In this document: positions 53,322 to 63,969 of the stretch, one piece after another
How the letters are laid out: each line of letters starts with the position of its first letter
Numbering within the stretch: the stretch's first letter is position 1
From: Schaalia dentiphila ATCC 17982
GTDB taxonomy: Bacteria; Actinomycetota; Actinomycetes; Actinomycetales; Actinomycetaceae
DNA: 64,000 nt
NCBI RefSeq assembly: GCF_000154225.1
Contig: NZ_DS264586.1
Span: forward strand, 1,332,527 to 1,396,526
Direction of reading: 5' to 3'
Notes under the pieces: model-generated
Database searches by the model: none
What the model saw: the letters and a program-made list of their open reading frames with translations, nothing else
Told to the model about the DNA's origin: nothing
Translations under genes and position numbers: made by a program

Positions 53322-54100
53322 GCATGACGGTTGATATGGAGCATTTGCTCAACGCGGCTATTGAGGCTGTTCGCAGGGGGATGAACATTGCCCTTCACCC
53401 ACCCGTCGAGCTTGACGTTCACACGAAAGCAAATCGTAACGACCTCGTCACGGCCGTCGATAAAGCGATCGAAGCGGATATTGCCTCCCATCTTCACGCA
53501 GTGACAGGCTTACCACTGCTGGGGGAGGAGGGGCACGCCGTTGACTCTTTCGCCGGACTCGTCTGGGTCCTTGATCCGATCGACGGCACGATGAACTACG
53601 TGGAAACCCACCGCGATTATGCGGTGTCCTTAGCCTTGTGCGAGGACGGAACTCCGGTCCTTGGCGTGGTCGCCGACGTTGTCGCCGGACGCATTTATCA
53701 CGCGATCCGAGGCCAAGGAGCGTGGGTCGATGGGGTTCCTCTCACGCAGGCAACGGATGTGTCAACGTATCGTGACGCCATCATCATCACCGACATCAAA
53801 GAGATCCTCGCGCTGCCTCGGCTTGCCCGCGCGCTTCAGGACAGCCGTGGCCATCGGCGCTACGGCTCCGCAGCGCTCGAGTGCGTGGAAGTTGCTGTCG
53901 GCCGGGCTGGAGCATTCGTCCACATGTGGGTCTCACCGTGGGACATCGCCGCAGCGACGCTCATCGCCACCGAGTGCGGTGCGCTCGCGACGCGCTTGGA
54001 CGGAACTCCGCTCGACGTGCGCTACAAGGGATCGATTCTCCTTGGCACACCCAACGTGCATGCCACGCTTGTTGAGTGCCTGATGTCCTCAGTGCAGTAA
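53318..54100 (+). CDS. Inositol-monophosphatase-family phosphatase
   Basis: 260 residues. Metal-binding motifs intact: LLGEEGHA, WVLDPIDGTMNYVETH (DPxDGT) and VSPWDIAAATLIATE (WDxAA). Mg2+-dependent and lithium-sensitive class; the substrate may be an inositol phosphate, a histidinol phosphate or a sugar phosphate. GTG 53318 overlaps the transporter stop (GTGA) with AAGGAGG just upstream; ATG 53324 is a possible alternative. Together with the transporter and the LacI regulator it forms a catabolic module. Confidence 0.87.
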   Translation: MSMTVDMEHLLNAAIEAVRRGMNIALHPPVELDVHTKANRNDLVTAVDKAIEADIASHLHAVTGLPLLGEEGHAVDSFAGLVWVLDPIDGTMNYVETHRDYAVSLALCEDGTPVLGVVADVVAGRIYHAIRGQGAWVDGVPLTQATDVSTYRDAIIITDIKEILALPRLARALQDSRGHRRYGSAALECVEVAVGRAGAFVHMWVSPWDIAAATLIATECGALATRLDGTPLDVRYKGSILLGTPNVHATLVECLMSSVQ

Positions 54101-54148
54101 GCGCGGACGGTCGCGCGGACGGGCTCACGGGCAGTTCGTTCCGCGCGG

Positions 54149-55186
54149 CTATCCCGTGCTCGCCCGAACGACGAGTTCCGTGTCAACACGCTGACGAGCC
54201 GGGCTGCCACCGTCGCTGAGCGCTCGTGCGATCGCCTGATCGACAGCGAGGCTCGCGACACGCGACGGCGCACGGTCAATCGACGTCAGAGAGAGGGCGC
54301 GCGACGAAGCGATCGCTGAGTTATCGCAGCCCACAACCAACATATCGCGCCCCGGAACGAGGCCGTCCCCGAGGAGAGCAAGAATGGCGCCGTGCGCGCA
54401 CTGGTCGTTGTAGCAAACGAGCGCATCAACTCCGGCAGGGAGACCCGCTCGGACAGCGAGGAAGCCAGCGTCGACGTTGTCACCGCCCGGCACAGTGAGC
54501 GCATCGACCTCGTGAGTGATGCACGCCTGCGTAAAAGCCGCTTCGCGCGCTCGTGCGGAGGGCCCGGGAGGCCCTTCAAGGAAGGCAATGCGTCGGCTGC
54601 CACGTTGGGCGAGAAGAGCAATCGCTTGCCCCATACCGCGTTCGTTGGAGCTCGTCACAAGATCAATGTCTCGACGAGGCGCGCGCTGACCAATGAGGAC
54701 GGCCGGAGTATTCGGAAAGCGCGTCGAGATGCAGGTCGAGTCGACAGCAATGACGGCCTGAGCGCGCAGCTGCAGAACAGACTCCCAGGCTCGGTCGACA
54801 TCGCGCGAGGTATCAATCGACTCCACAATGACCCGAAACCCCCGATCCTCAGCGTATCGGAGGGCCTCAGCACGGTAGCGAACATGTAGTTCCTGGCTGA
54901 GGGAACAGACGAGGCCCAGGATCTGCGGCCGCGCCGAAGCGAGGAGAGACGCCGCGATGTTTGCCCGGTAGCCGAGCTGTTCGGCCACTTTTTCGATTCG
55001 TTCGCGTGTTGGGGCTGCGACGCGCGGAGATCCCCCAAGAGCGCGTGACACGGTCGCGATCGATGTTCCGGCAGCGAGAGCGATATCGTCAAGCGTCACG
55101 CGCTGTCCAGACATCGGACGGTCGTGCGCCAACGGCGTCACACCGGTCCTTTGCCCGGGCCTGGACTGCTTCGACTGCTGGCTCAT
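54149..55186 (-). CDS. LacI-family transcriptional regulator
   Basis: 345 residues. A 28-residue basic N-terminal extension precedes the HTH: VTLDDIALAAGTSIATVSRALGGSPRVAAPTRERIEKVAEQLGYRAN, with the hinge ANIAASLLAS. The periplasmic-binding-like sensor domain follows (ILGLVCSLSQELHVRYRAEAL ... ALVCYNDQCAHGAILAL). Start 55186 is supported by TAGACT 6 nt upstream (leaderless). It converges on the transporter-phosphatase operon and probably represses it through the operator at 51819-51832. Confidence 0.9.
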   Translation of the reverse strand: MSQQSKQSRPGQRTGVTPLAHDRPMSGQRVTLDDIALAAGTSIATVSRALGGSPRVAAPTRERIEKVAEQLGYRANIAASLLASARPQILGLVCSLSQELHVRYRAEALRYAEDRGFRVIVESIDTSRDVDRAWESVLQLRAQAVIAVDSTCISTRFPNTPAVLIGQRAPRRDIDLVTSSNERGMGQAIALLAQRGSRRIAFLEGPPGPSARAREAAFTQACITHEVDALTVPGGDNVDAGFLAVRAGLPAGVDALVCYNDQCAHGAILALLGDGLVPGRDMLVVGCDNSAIASSRALSLTSIDRAPSRVASLAVDQAIARALSDGGSPARQRVDTELVVRASTG

Positions 55187-55192
55187 TCCTGC

Positions 55193-55198
55193 AGTCTA
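55193..55198 (-). promoter_or_regulatory. -10 hexamer TAGACT, leaderless start of lacI-type gene
   Basis: Minus strand TAGACT-GCAGGA-ATG, six bases to the start at 55186; same hexamer and spacing as the SNF2 gene. Confidence 0.5.
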
Positions 55199-55289
55199 AC
55201 GCCACTCACGTGGTGTTTCACACGTGGAGGCGTCACACCGGCTCGTGACGAGGAGCGTAGGATTGATGTACGACAGATCCTTTAATGAC

Positions 55290-55312
55290 CGTCCCGTGAG
55301 GCGGGGAAGGAG
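55290..55312 (+). promoter_or_regulatory. PyrR-binding loop next to pyrR Shine-Dalgarno
   Basis: GTCCCGTGAGGC (55291-55302) fits the PyrR binding-loop core (R)UCCNGNGAGGY. It is followed by GGGGAAGGAG, the Shine-Dalgarno of pyrR. A hairpin pairing CC..CC with GG..GG across this segment would hold or stabilise a structure next to the ribosome site. No terminator/antiterminator pair is seen, so translational repression by PyrR, as known in mycobacteria, is likely. Confidence 0.7.
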
Positions 55313-55317
55313 TAAGC

Positions 55318-55881
55318 GTGGCCGAAGTGCACGCAGATCGCGCATCGCGCGGCAAAGAAGTATTGGGAGTTGGCGACGTCGCACGCTCCCTGACACGCAT
55401 CGCCTATGAGATCGTCGAACGAAACGGCGGCAGCGATAATCTGGTGATCGCCGGTATCCCCACTCGTGGCGCAACGTTGGCACGCCGCCTCGTCAATCGG
55501 ATTCGGGAAGTCTCCGGCACCTACGCGGAACTCGCAATCATCGACACCACGATGTACCGCGACGACCTGGCCTCTCAGCCCCTGAGAGCTCCGAAAGAGA
55601 CTCTGGTGCCTCGCACTGGCATCAACGGTAAGACCGTCGTCCTTGTCGACGATGTGCTGTACACCGGCCGCACCATCAAGGCTGCGCTCGATGCTCTTAC
55701 TCGTATCGGTCGCCCTGCGGCCGTTCAGCTCGCAGTCCTTGTCGACCGTGGCCACCGCGAGCTTCCGATTCGCCCGGACTACGTCGGCAAGAACCTGCCG
55801 ACCTCCCGCGACGAAATCGTCACCATCCTGCTCGACGAAACAGACGGGCGCGATGGCGTCCTTCTCGGGAAAGGCCTGTAA
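55318..55881 (+). CDS. pyrR: PyrR, pyrimidine operon regulator / uracil phosphoribosyltransferase
   Basis: 187 residues. PRPP-binding motif VVLVDDVLYTGRTIKAALDAL, plus IAGIPTRGATLARRL and VGKNLPTSRDEIV. PyrR binds pyr mRNA in a UMP-dependent way and has weak UPRTase activity. GTG start with AAGGAG upstream. A PyrR-binding-loop consensus lies in its leader, so it probably controls its own operon. pyrB follows 3 bp after the stop. Confidence 0.95.
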   Translation: MAEVHADRASRGKEVLGVGDVARSLTRIAYEIVERNGGSDNLVIAGIPTRGATLARRLVNRIREVSGTYAELAIIDTTMYRDDLASQPLRAPKETLVPRTGINGKTVVLVDDVLYTGRTIKAALDALTRIGRPAAVQLAVLVDRGHRELPIRPDYVGKNLPTSRDEIVTILLDETDGRDGVLLGKGL

Positions 55882-55884
55882 ACG

Positions 55885-56871
55885 ATGAGCCTGAGCCATC
55901 TCATTTCTATCCGTGATTTGACGCGCGAGGAGGCGATTCTGATCCTCGACACGGCGGAGCAGATGGCCGCCACTCAGCGCCACGGCGTCAAGAAGCTTCC
56001 GACGCTTCAGGGAAAAACCGTCGTCAACCTCTTTTTCGAGGATTCGACACGCACCCGCATCTCCTTTGAGACCGCCGCCAAGCGCTTGAGCGCCGACGTC
56101 ATCAACTTCCAGTCCCGCGGCTCCTCGGTTTCCAAGGGCGAGTCCCTCAAGGACACCGCGCTCACGCTGGAGGCCATGAGCGCGGATGCGGTTATCGTGC
56201 GCCACTCCTCGTCGGGCGCTGCACACCGTCTCGCGCACGCCGGCTGGATGAATCTACCGGTCCTCAACGCGGGTGACGGCACCCACCAGCATCCGACGCA
56301 GGCTCTCCTTGACGCGATGACCCTGCGCCGCCACTACGCCCCGTCGCTTGGCGAGAATGGGACGACCGCCCCCGGCTCCGGCCTCGACGGCGCACACGTC
56401 GTCATTGTCGGGGACGTCCTTCACTCGCGCGTGGCGCGCTCCAACGTCGATCTCCTGACGCTCCTGGGCGCCCGCGTCACCCTCGTGGCCCCCCCAACGC
56501 TCCTGCCGATCGGTGTGGAGACCTGGAGCTGCGCCACCTCCTACAACTTCGACGAGGCCCTCGCGACCCACCCCGACGCGGTCATGATGCTGCGCGTGCA
56601 GCGCGAGCGCATGTCGAGCGCGGGCGGTGGTTTCTTCCCGTCGCCCGGCGCCTACCACGCGGAGTACGGCCTCACCCCAGCACGCTTCGCAACGCTGTCT
56701 CCCAACGCCGTCGTTATGCATCCCGGCCCGATGAACCGAGGCCTCGAAATCTGCGCTGAGGCAGCCGACTCAGACCGATCTGTCATCGTTGAACAGGTGT
56801 CGAACGGTGTGTGCATCCGCATGGCCGCCCTCTACCTGCTTCTCGCATCGGAAGGACACAGCAATGACTGA
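55885..56871 (+). CDS. pyrB: Aspartate carbamoyltransferase catalytic subunit
   Basis: 328 residues. Carbamoyl-phosphate site [34 protein letters not shown] with the catalytic Lys, [14 protein letters not shown], and [19 protein letters not shown]. Forms carbamoyl-aspartate. No pyrI regulatory subunit is present, as in other Gram-positives. Its 3' end overlaps the pyrC start by 8 bp. Confidence 0.96.
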   Translation: MSLSHLISIRDLTREEAILILDTAEQMAATQRHGVKKLPTLQGKTVVNLFFEDSTRTRISFETAAKRLSADVINFQSRGSSVSKGESLKDTALTLEAMSADAVIVRHSSSGAAHRLAHAGWMNLPVLNAGDGTHQHPTQALLDAMTLRRHYAPSLGENGTTAPGSGLDGAHVVIVGDVLHSRVARSNVDLLTLLGARVTLVAPPTLLPIGVETWSCATSYNFDEALATHPDAVMMLRVQRERMSSAGGGFFPSPGAYHAEYGLTPARFATLSPNAVVMHPGPMNRGLEICAEAADSDRSVIVEQVSNGVCIRMAALYLLLASEGHSND

Positions 56872-58183
56872 ACAGACCCGTGACATCCTGATCACCGGAG
56901 CCTCGCTACTCGGCGGGGAACCCACCGACATTGCGCTGTCCGCTGGCACCATCGTCGCGATCGGTGCCGACGCCCGTAACGCCGTGCGCGACCCGCGCAT
57001 CATCGACGCCGAAGGCCTCATCGCCCTGCCCGGCCTCGTCGACATCCACACCCACCTGCGTCAGCCCGGCGGCGAGGACGCCGAGACCGTTTTCACCGGT
57101 ACGCGAGCGGCCGCGGTCGGCGGCTACACGGCCGTCCACGCGATGGCCAACACGACGCCCACGCAAGACACGGCCGCCATCGTCGACCAGGTGCTGCGCC
57201 TGGGCGAGGAGGCCGACTGGGTCGAGGTGCGTCCCGTCGGTGCCGTCACCAAGGGCCTGGAAGGCAAGCAGCTCGCTTCGCTCGGTTCGATGGCCCGTTC
57301 ACGCTCGAAGGTCCGCGTCTTCTCTGACGACGGCAAGTGCGTGTCCGATCCCGTTCTCATGCGCCGCGCCCTCGAGTATGTCAAGGGCTTCGGAGGCGTC
57401 ATCGCCCAGCACAGCCAGGATCCGGCCCTCACCGAGGGCGCTCAGATGAACGAGTCGACGCTGTCCGGTGAGCTCGGCCTAGCCGGCTGGCCCGCCGTCG
57501 CCGAAGAGGCGATCATCGCCCGCGACATCCTGCTCGCCAAGCATGTCGGCTCGCGCCTGCACGTGTGTCACCTGTCGACAGCGGGTTCGGTTGACCTCGT
57601 GCGCTGGGGTAAGGCACAGGGCGTGGATATCACGGCCGAGGCTACGCCTCACCACCTGCTCCTCACCGAGCAGCTGGCCGCCACTTACGACCCGCTCTAC
57701 AAGGTGAACCCGCCGCTGCGCCGGGCCGAGGACGTCGAGGCCGTGCGCGAAGGCCTGGCCGACGGCACGATCGATTGCATCGGCACGGACCACGCTCCGC
57801 ATCCGCTCGAGATGAAGGACTGCGAGTGGCAGGCCGGCGCGTTCGGCATGACCGGCCTGGAGACAGCGCTGCCGATCATCATCGAGACGATGGTGAACAC
57901 GGGCCGCATGGACTGGGCAGACGTCGCCCGCGTGATGTCGACTGTTCCCGCCCAGATTGGTTGCGTGAAATCACAGGGCCAGGGCCTGGTCGTTGGCGCC
58001 CCCGCACACGTCACCCTCGTCGACGCCACCGTCCGCGTCACGGTCGATCCCGCCAAGCAGTGGACACGCTCCACGAACTGTCCCTTCCGCGGCATGGAAC
58101 TGCCCGGACAGGTGCGTTACACGATCTACAACGGCGTCCCGACGGTCGTCGGCGCCACCCCGATTGCCAAGGAGGACCGATGA
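56864..58183 (+). CDS. pyrC: Dihydroorotase
   Basis: 439-residue amidohydrolase. Metal ligands [16 protein letters not shown] (HxH), the catalytic-site [14 protein letters not shown], and [16 protein letters not shown] with the catalytic Asp. Class I (long) type. The ATG at 56864 has GGAAGGAC upstream; an extension to 56789 would lie inside pyrB. Overlaps carA by 4 bp. Confidence 0.95.
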   Translation: MTEQTRDILITGASLLGGEPTDIALSAGTIVAIGADARNAVRDPRIIDAEGLIALPGLVDIHTHLRQPGGEDAETVFTGTRAAAVGGYTAVHAMANTTPTQDTAAIVDQVLRLGEEADWVEVRPVGAVTKGLEGKQLASLGSMARSRSKVRVFSDDGKCVSDPVLMRRALEYVKGFGGVIAQHSQDPALTEGAQMNESTLSGELGLAGWPAVAEEAIIARDILLAKHVGSRLHVCHLSTAGSVDLVRWGKAQGVDITAEATPHHLLLTEQLAATYDPLYKVNPPLRRAEDVEAVREGLADGTIDCIGTDHAPHPLEMKDCEWQAGAFGMTGLETALPIIIETMVNTGRMDWADVARVMSTVPAQIGCVKSQGQGLVVGAPAHVTLVDATVRVTVDPAKQWTRSTNCPFRGMELPGQVRYTIYNGVPTVVGATPIAKEDR

Positions 58184-59367
58184 CCACGTCCGATATCGCT
58201 CTGCTCGTCCTGGAGGACGGCACCGTTTTCAAGGGCCGCGCATGGGGCGCGAAGGGCCGCACGCTCGGCGAGATCGTGTTCTCGACCGGCATGACCGGCT
58301 ACCAGGAGACGCTCACCGACCCGTCGTACCACCGCCAGATCGTCGTCATGACGGCCCCGCACATTGGCAACACCGGCGTCAACGATGAGGATCCCGAATC
58401 CTCGCGCATCTGGGTCGCGGGCTTCGTCGTGCGCGACGCCGCCCGCCGCGCCTCCAACTGGCGCTCGCGCCGCGAGCTGGAGGACGAACTGATCTCTCAG
58501 GGCATCGTCGGCATCGCGGACGTCGACACGCGTGCGATCACCCGCCACATCCGCGAGCGGGGAGCGATGCGCGCTGGCATCTTCTCGGGTGACGCGCTGC
58601 CTGTGGGCGCGCAGTACCTGGGGGACGAGGCCGTGGCCTCCCTCGTGCGCATCGTTGCCGAGTCGCCCGCGATGAGCGGAGCAGCGCTCGCCGCCGAGGT
58701 GTCGACGGACGAGACCTACGTGGTGGAGCCCCTCGGCGACTTCGAGGGCAAGGAACCCATCGCGCGCGTCGTCGCCGTCGACCTGGGTATCAAGTCGCGC
58801 ACGCCCTACCACCTCGCCGCGCGTGGAGCGCGCGTCTACGTGGTGCCCTCCACCGCGTCCTTCGCGGATATCGAGGCACTCAAGCCGGACGGCGTCTTCT
58901 TCTCCAACGGACCCGGCGACCCGTCGACTGCCGACCGCGAGATCGGAGTGCTGCGCGCCGTCCTCGACGCGGGCATCCCGTACTTTGGTATTTGCTTCGG
59001 TCACCAGCTCTTCGGCCGTGCGCTTGGCTACGGCACCTACAAGCTGGACTACGGTCACCGCGGTATCAACCAGCCGGTGAAGGAGGTGGCCACGGGCCGC
59101 GTGGAGATCACCGCTCACAACCACGGCTTCGCGGTGGACGCTCCGGTAGGGGAGCCCTCGGTCGCTCCCTTCGAGTCGGGCCGCTACGGGCGCGTCGAGG
59201 TCTCCCACGTCGGCCTCAACGACGGCGTCGTCGAGGGCCTGCGTGCCCTGGACATTCCTGCCTTCTCCGTTCAGTACCACCCCGAGGCAGCTGCGGGCCC
59301 GCACGACGGCGAGCTGCTCTTCGATCGCTTTATTTCCCTGATGACTGCCGCTAAGGAGACCCACTGA
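58180..59367 (+). CDS. carA: Carbamoyl-phosphate synthase small (glutaminase) subunit
   Basis: 395 residues. N-terminal small-subunit domain ([29 protein letters not shown]), then the class I glutaminase: nucleophile Cys in [16 protein letters not shown] and the His/Glu pair in [11 protein letters not shown]. The nucleophile loop reads GICFGHQ where GICLGHQ is usual, a conservative change. The ATG has AAGGAGG upstream. Stop overlaps the carB start (TGATG). Confidence 0.95.
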   Translation: MTTSDIALLVLEDGTVFKGRAWGAKGRTLGEIVFSTGMTGYQETLTDPSYHRQIVVMTAPHIGNTGVNDEDPESSRIWVAGFVVRDAARRASNWRSRRELEDELISQGIVGIADVDTRAITRHIRERGAMRAGIFSGDALPVGAQYLGDEAVASLVRIVAESPAMSGAALAAEVSTDETYVVEPLGDFEGKEPIARVVAVDLGIKSRTPYHLAARGARVYVVPSTASFADIEALKPDGVFFSNGPGDPSTADREIGVLRAVLDAGIPYFGICFGHQLFGRALGYGTYKLDYGHRGINQPVKEVATGRVEITAHNHGFAVDAPVGEPSVAPFESGRYGRVEVSHVGLNDGVVEGLRALDIPAFSVQYHPEAAAGPHDGELLFDRFISLMTAAKETH

Positions 59368-62300
59368 TGCCCCGCAGGAACGATCTGTCGTCAGTCCTCG
59401 TCATTGGATCGGGCCCGATCGTCATCGGCCAGGCGTGCGAGTTCGACTACTCGGGCACGCAGGCATGCCGCGTGCTGAAGGAGGAGGGCCTGCGCGTCAT
59501 CCTCGTTAACTCCAACCCGGCCACCATCATGACCGATCCGGGCATCGCCGACGCCACCTACGTCGAGCCGATCACCCCGGAGGTCGTGGCCTCGATCATC
59601 GAGAAGGAGCGTCCCGACGCGCTACTGCCCACGCTGGGCGGTCAGACGGCCCTGAACACGGCCGTCGCGCTGTCTGAAATGGGCGTTCTTGAGCGTTTTA
59701 ACGTCGAGCTGATCGGCGCATCGATCGACGCGATTCGCGCCGGTGAGGACCGCGAGGAGTTCAAGGAGATCGTCGAGCGCTCCGGCGCGGAGGTCGCGCG
59801 TTCCTTCATCGCCCACACGATGGAGGAGTGCCACGCGGCCGCCGCCGAGCTCGGCTACCCCCTCGTCGTTCGCCCCTCCTTCACGATGGGCGGGCTCGGC
59901 TCCGGTTTTGCTTACACCCCCGAAGACCTCGAGCGCATCGCCGGCCAGGGCCTGGCCGCCTCGATCACGACCGAGGTTCTCCTCGAGGAGTCGATCCTCG
60001 GCTGGAAGGAATACGAGCTTGAGCTCATGCGCGACAAGGCGGACAACGTTGTCGTCGTGTGTTCGATCGAGAACGTTGACCCGGTCGGCGTGCACACGGG
60101 TGACTCGATCACGGTCGCTCCGGCGCTGACCCTCACCGACCGCGAGATGCAGCGTCTTCGCGACATCGGCATTGCCGTCATCCGCGCTGTGGGTGTGGAC
60201 ACGGGCGGCTGTAACATCCAGTTCGCGATTCACCCCGAGACTGGCCGCATCATCGTCATCGAGATGAACCCGCGCGTGTCGCGTTCGTCCGCGCTGGCCT
60301 CGAAGGCGACGGGCTTCCCGATTGCGAAGATCGCCGCGCGGCTTGCCACCGGCTACACGCTCGACGAGATTCCGAACGACATCACGGGCTCGACCCCGGC
60401 CTCGTTCGAGCCGACACTCGACTACGTGGTCGTCAAGGTCCCGCGCTTCACCTTCGAGAAGTTCCCGGCCGCCGACCCGACCCTCACCACCTCGATGAAG
60501 GCCGTGGGCGAGGCCATGGCGATCGGTCGTTCCTACACGGAGGCCTTGCAGAAGGCTCTGCGCTCGATCGATAAGGGCGGCGTGCAGTTCCACTGGGACG
60601 GGGACGTGCCCACGCCCGAGGAGACCCGCGCGCTCGTCGAGGCCGCTGCAGTCGGAACCGAGGGCCGTCTCGTCCAGGTCCAGCAGGCTATTCGTGGCGG
60701 TGCGACCCTCGAGGAACTCTTCGAGTCGACGAAGATCGACCCGTGGTTCCTCGACCAGATGTTCCTCCTCGACGAGGTCGCGACCCGCATTCGCGAGGCT
60801 GAGGCTCTCACGGGCGACGTCCTCGCCGAGGCGAAGCGTCACGGCTTCTCCGACCGTCAGATCGCAGCGATGCGCGGCCTGTCCGAGGATACGGTGCGCG
60901 AGGTGCGCGGCGCGTTTGGCATCCACCCCGTGTTCAAGACGGTCGACACCTGCGCCGCCGAGTTCGCGGCCCGCACGCCCTACCACTACTCGACCTACGA
61001 CCAGGAGAATGAGGTCCGTCCGCGCGGGCGCGAAGCCGTCATCATCCTGGGTGCTGGTCCCAACCGCATCGGTCAGGGAATCGAGTTCGACTATTCGTGC
61101 GTGCACGCGGCCATGTCGCTGCGCGAGCGCTACGAGACCATCATGGTCAACTGCAACCCCGAAACGGTGTCAACCGACTACGACATCTCCGACCGCCTCT
61201 ACTTCGAGCCCCTCACGCTCGAGGACGTCTTGGAGATTTACCGCGCCGAGTGTGCGGCCGGCCCCGTCAAGGGCATGATCGTCCAGCTCGGCGGCCAGAC
61301 TCCGCTGTCCTTGGCAGCCGACCTCGAGCGCGCCGGGGTGCCGATCCTCGGCACGAGCCCGCGCGCCATCGACCTGGCCGAGGACCGCGAGGAGTTCGGC
61401 AAGGTTCTTGAGGCGGCGCAGTGCCCGGCTCCCGCGCACGACACCGCGAACACGCCCGAGCAGGTTATCGCCGTGGCTGAGCAGGTCGGCTACCCGGTCC
61501 TCGTTCGCCCCTCCTTCGTGCTGGGCGGACGCGGCATGGCGATCATTAACGACGAGCCAGCGCTCCGCGAATACCTCGCGAGCCATGACTCTGAGCTGCT
61601 GTTCTCGCGCGGCCCGCTCCTCATCGACCGCTTCCTGGACGCGGCCATCGAGATCGATGTCGACGCCCTGTACGACGGTGAAGAGCTCTTCATGGGCGCG
61701 ATCATGGAGCACATCGAGGAGGCTGGCATCCACTCGGGTGACTCCTCCTGCGTGCTGCCTCCGATGACGCTGTCCGCGCGTGAACTCGAGCGCATCACGG
61801 CATCTACCGAGGCGATCGCGCGAGGCGTCGGCGTGCGCGGCCTGATCAACATCCAGTTCGCTCTGCTTTCCGATACGCTTTACGTCATCGAGGCAAACCC
61901 GCGTGCCTCGCGTACCGTTCCCTTCGCGTCGAAGGCGACGGGCGTGCAGCTCGCGAAGGCCGCCGCTCTCATTCAGGTGGGTGCGACGATCGCCTCGCTG
62001 CGCGAGGAGGGCCTGCTGCCCACCCACGACGCCCGCGAGATCCACGACGGCGGCTCGATCGCGGTGAAGGCAGCCGTCCTGCCCTTCAAGCGCTTCCGCA
62101 CGGCAGGCGGCGAAATCGTCGACACTGTCCTCGGTCCCGAGATGCGCTCGACGGGCGAAGTCATGGGCATCGACCGAGACTTCCCGACTGCGTTCGCCAA
62201 GTCCCAACTCGGCGCGTCGACCGATATGCCGACGTCGGGCACCGTCTTCATTTCCATTGCGGATACCGACAAGCGAGCAATCGTTCTGCCGGCCGCCCGT

Positions 62301-62666
62301 ATGCACGAGATGGGCTTTAACATCCTCGCAACCTCCGGAACAGCATCGGTTCTGCGCCGCAATGGCATCGAGGCCCAGGCCGTTCGTAAGTCGTCCGAGG
62401 GCCGCGGCGACGGCGGCGAGCCGACGGTCGTCGACCTCATCAACGACGGCTCGATCGACATGGTCGTTAACACGCCTCAGCGCAGCGCCCCGCGTAATGA
62501 CGGCTACCAGATTCGCGCCGCCGCTGCCTCGCAGGACCGCCCCGCGGTGACCACGCTGCAGGCATTCAACGCGATGGTCCAGGCCATCGAAGTGCGTATG
62601 CGCGGAGCCTACTCCGTGCGTTCCCTGCAGTTGTGGGATTCCATTCGATCGGAGGAGACACGATGA
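59367..62666 (+). CDS. carB: Carbamoyl-phosphate synthase large subunit
   Basis: 1099 residues, full length. Two ATP-grasp halves: first with [36 protein letters not shown] and [25 protein letters not shown]; second with [34 protein letters not shown] and [25 protein letters not shown]. The C-terminal MGS-like allosteric domain ([25 protein letters not shown]) follows. Makes carbamoyl phosphate for pyrimidines and arginine. Confidence 0.97.
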   Translation: MPRRNDLSSVLVIGSGPIVIGQACEFDYSGTQACRVLKEEGLRVILVNSNPATIMTDPGIADATYVEPITPEVVASIIEKERPDALLPTLGGQTALNTAVALSEMGVLERFNVELIGASIDAIRAGEDREEFKEIVERSGAEVARSFIAHTMEECHAAAAELGYPLVVRPSFTMGGLGSGFAYTPEDLERIAGQGLAASITTEVLLEESILGWKEYELELMRDKADNVVVVCSIENVDPVGVHTGDSITVAPALTLTDREMQRLRDIGIAVIRAVGVDTGGCNIQFAIHPETGRIIVIEMNPRVSRSSALASKATGFPIAKIAARLATGYTLDEIPNDITGSTPASFEPTLDYVVVKVPRFTFEKFPAADPTLTTSMKAVGEAMAIGRSYTEALQKALRSIDKGGVQFHWDGDVPTPEETRALVEAAAVGTEGRLVQVQQAIRGGATLEELFESTKIDPWFLDQMFLLDEVATRIREAEALTGDVLAEAKRHGFSDRQIAAMRGLSEDTVREVRGAFGIHPVFKTVDTCAAEFAARTPYHYSTYDQENEVRPRGREAVIILGAGPNRIGQGIEFDYSCVHAAMSLRERYETIMVNCNPETVSTDYDISDRLYFEPLTLEDVLEIYRAECAAGPVKGMIVQLGGQTPLSLAADLERAGVPILGTSPRAIDLAEDREEFGKVLEAAQCPAPAHDTANTPEQVIAVAEQVGYPVLVRPSFVLGGRGMAIINDEPALREYLASHDSELLFSRGPLLIDRFLDAAIEIDVDALYDGEELFMGAIMEHIEEAGIHSGDSSCVLPPMTLSARELERITASTEAIARGVGVRGLINIQFALLSDTLYVIEANPRASRTVPFASKATGVQLAKAAALIQVGATIASLREEGLLPTHDAREIHDGGSIAVKAAVLPFKRFRTAGGEIVDTVLGPEMRSTGEVMGIDRDFPTAFAKSQLGASTDMPTSGTVFISIADTDKRAIVLPAARMHEMGFNILATSGTASVLRRNGIEAQAVRKSSEGRGDGGEPTVVDLINDGSIDMVVNTPQRSAPRNDGYQIRAAAASQDRPAVTTLQAFNAMVQAIEVRMRGAYSVRSLQLWDSIRSEETR

Positions 62667-63529
62667 CTACTGCCGCAATCAAACCTGGTGCCGCCGCCGG
62701 CTTCGGCGACCGTCTCTACGCCGCCATGCGCGCGTATGGACCCGTGTGCGTGGGCATCGATCCTCACGCGGGCCTGCTGCGGGAATGGGGACTTGACGAC
62801 GACGCGAGCGGTGTGCGAGAGTTCTCTCTTCGCGTCATCGAGGCGCTCGGCGGTCGCGTCGCTGCCTTCAAGCCTCAAGCTGCTTTCTTCGAGCGTCACG
62901 GCTCTCGCGGCGTCGCCGTTCTTGAGGAGGTCATCGCCGCCTGTCGCGAGGTCGGCACGCTGTGCATTGTGGATGCGAAGCGCGGTGACATCGGCTCGAC
63001 GATGGACGGCTATGCACAGGCGTTCCTGTCGGATTCTTCTCCGCTCGCCGGCGACGCGGTCACGCTCTCGCCCTATCTCGGCGTCGGATCGCTGACCCCC
63101 GCCCTCGAGTTGGCGCGACAGACCCGCAGGGGAGTGTTCGTCTTGGCGCTCACGTCCAACCCTGAGGGATCCTCTGTACAGCACGCCCGCGGCGAGGACG
63201 GAACAAGCGTTGCGGGCCGCGTCGTGTCCCAACTGGCGGACTTTAACGGCCAGTGTGACCAACACCACCTCGGCCCTGCGGGCATCGTTGTCGGGGCCAC
63301 GGTCGGCGATGCGGTGAAGCGTTTGGGCATCGATCTCGCCTCGCTGAATGGCGCTTTTTTGGCTCCAGGACTGGGCGCACAGGGTGCTGGCCCGGCGCAG
63401 GTCAGAGAGGTTTTCGCCGGGGCCGAAGATGCTGTCCTCGCCTCGTCTTCCCGCGCAATCTTGCGCTCTGGCCCGAGTATTGCCGGCCTTCGAGATGCCT
63501 ACCGTGCAACGGTCGATTCACTGCAATAA
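62663..63529 (+). CDS. pyrF: Orotidine-5'-phosphate decarboxylase (type 2)
   Basis: 288 residues of the longer actinobacterial-type OMP decarboxylase. Signature [27 protein letters not shown], and the catalytic [18 protein letters not shown] (Asp/Lys/Asp). ATG 62663 overlaps the carB stop (ATGA); an in-frame ATG at 62633 is inside carB and less likely. Last gene of the pyr operon; no pyrD or pyrE is in the window. Confidence 0.94.
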   Translation: MTTAAIKPGAAAGFGDRLYAAMRAYGPVCVGIDPHAGLLREWGLDDDASGVREFSLRVIEALGGRVAAFKPQAAFFERHGSRGVAVLEEVIAACREVGTLCIVDAKRGDIGSTMDGYAQAFLSDSSPLAGDAVTLSPYLGVGSLTPALELARQTRRGVFVLALTSNPEGSSVQHARGEDGTSVAGRVVSQLADFNGQCDQHHLGPAGIVVGATVGDAVKRLGIDLASLNGAFLAPGLGAQGAGPAQVREVFAGAEDAVLASSSRAILRSGPSIAGLRDAYRATVDSLQ

Positions 63530-63630
63530 TCTGCTCTGTTACTAAGGAAGCAGCGTTTTGGTCTGGCACTAGTGGTCTGGAAGGTGACATAGTTTATTTA
63601 CCGAAGATCCCAACCGAGGAGATGATCAGA

Positions 63631-63942
63631 ATGGCACTACCTGATCTCACGCCAGAACAGAGGGCGCAGGCTCTCGAGAAGGCAACGCAGGCACGGAGGC
63701 GTCGCGCCGAAGTGAAGAACGCGCTCAAGGCGCGCTCGATGAACCTGTCGGAGGTTTTGGAACTCGCTGATTCAGACGAAGCAGTCGCGAAGATGAAGGT
63801 CGTTTCGCTACTGGAGTCGCTGCCGCGCGTGGGCACGAACACGGCTGCCGTACTGATGGACGAGTACAAGATCGCCCAGAGCAGGCGCGTGCGTGGCCTC
63901 GGCCCCGTCCAGCGGAAGGCCCTCGTCGAGCGTTTCGGATGA
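63631..63942 (+). CDS. mihF: Actinobacterial integration host factor (mIHF)
   Basis: 103-residue nucleoid-associated protein. Basic N-terminal helix (ALEKATQARRRRAEVKNALKARSM), then the helix-two-turn-helix DNA-binding region SLLESLPRVGTNTAAVLMDEY...RRVRGLGPVQRKALVERFG. Start 63631 was chosen over ATG 63622 because GAGGAG is 9 nt upstream of the former and touches the latter. pyrF-mihF-gmk is a conserved actinobacterial order. Confidence 0.93.
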   Translation: MALPDLTPEQRAQALEKATQARRRRAEVKNALKARSMNLSEVLELADSDEAVAKMKVVSLLESLPRVGTNTAAVLMDEYKIAQSRRVRGLGPVQRKALVERFG

Positions 63943-63969
63943 CGCGGTCAAGCGTGGCACACTTGAGTC

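Noticed and set aside
54111..54147. Terminator between the phosphatase and LacI genes
   Set aside because: TCGCGCGGA / TCCGCGCG pair over only 8 bp with a 20-nt loop and no T-tract; too weak to list.
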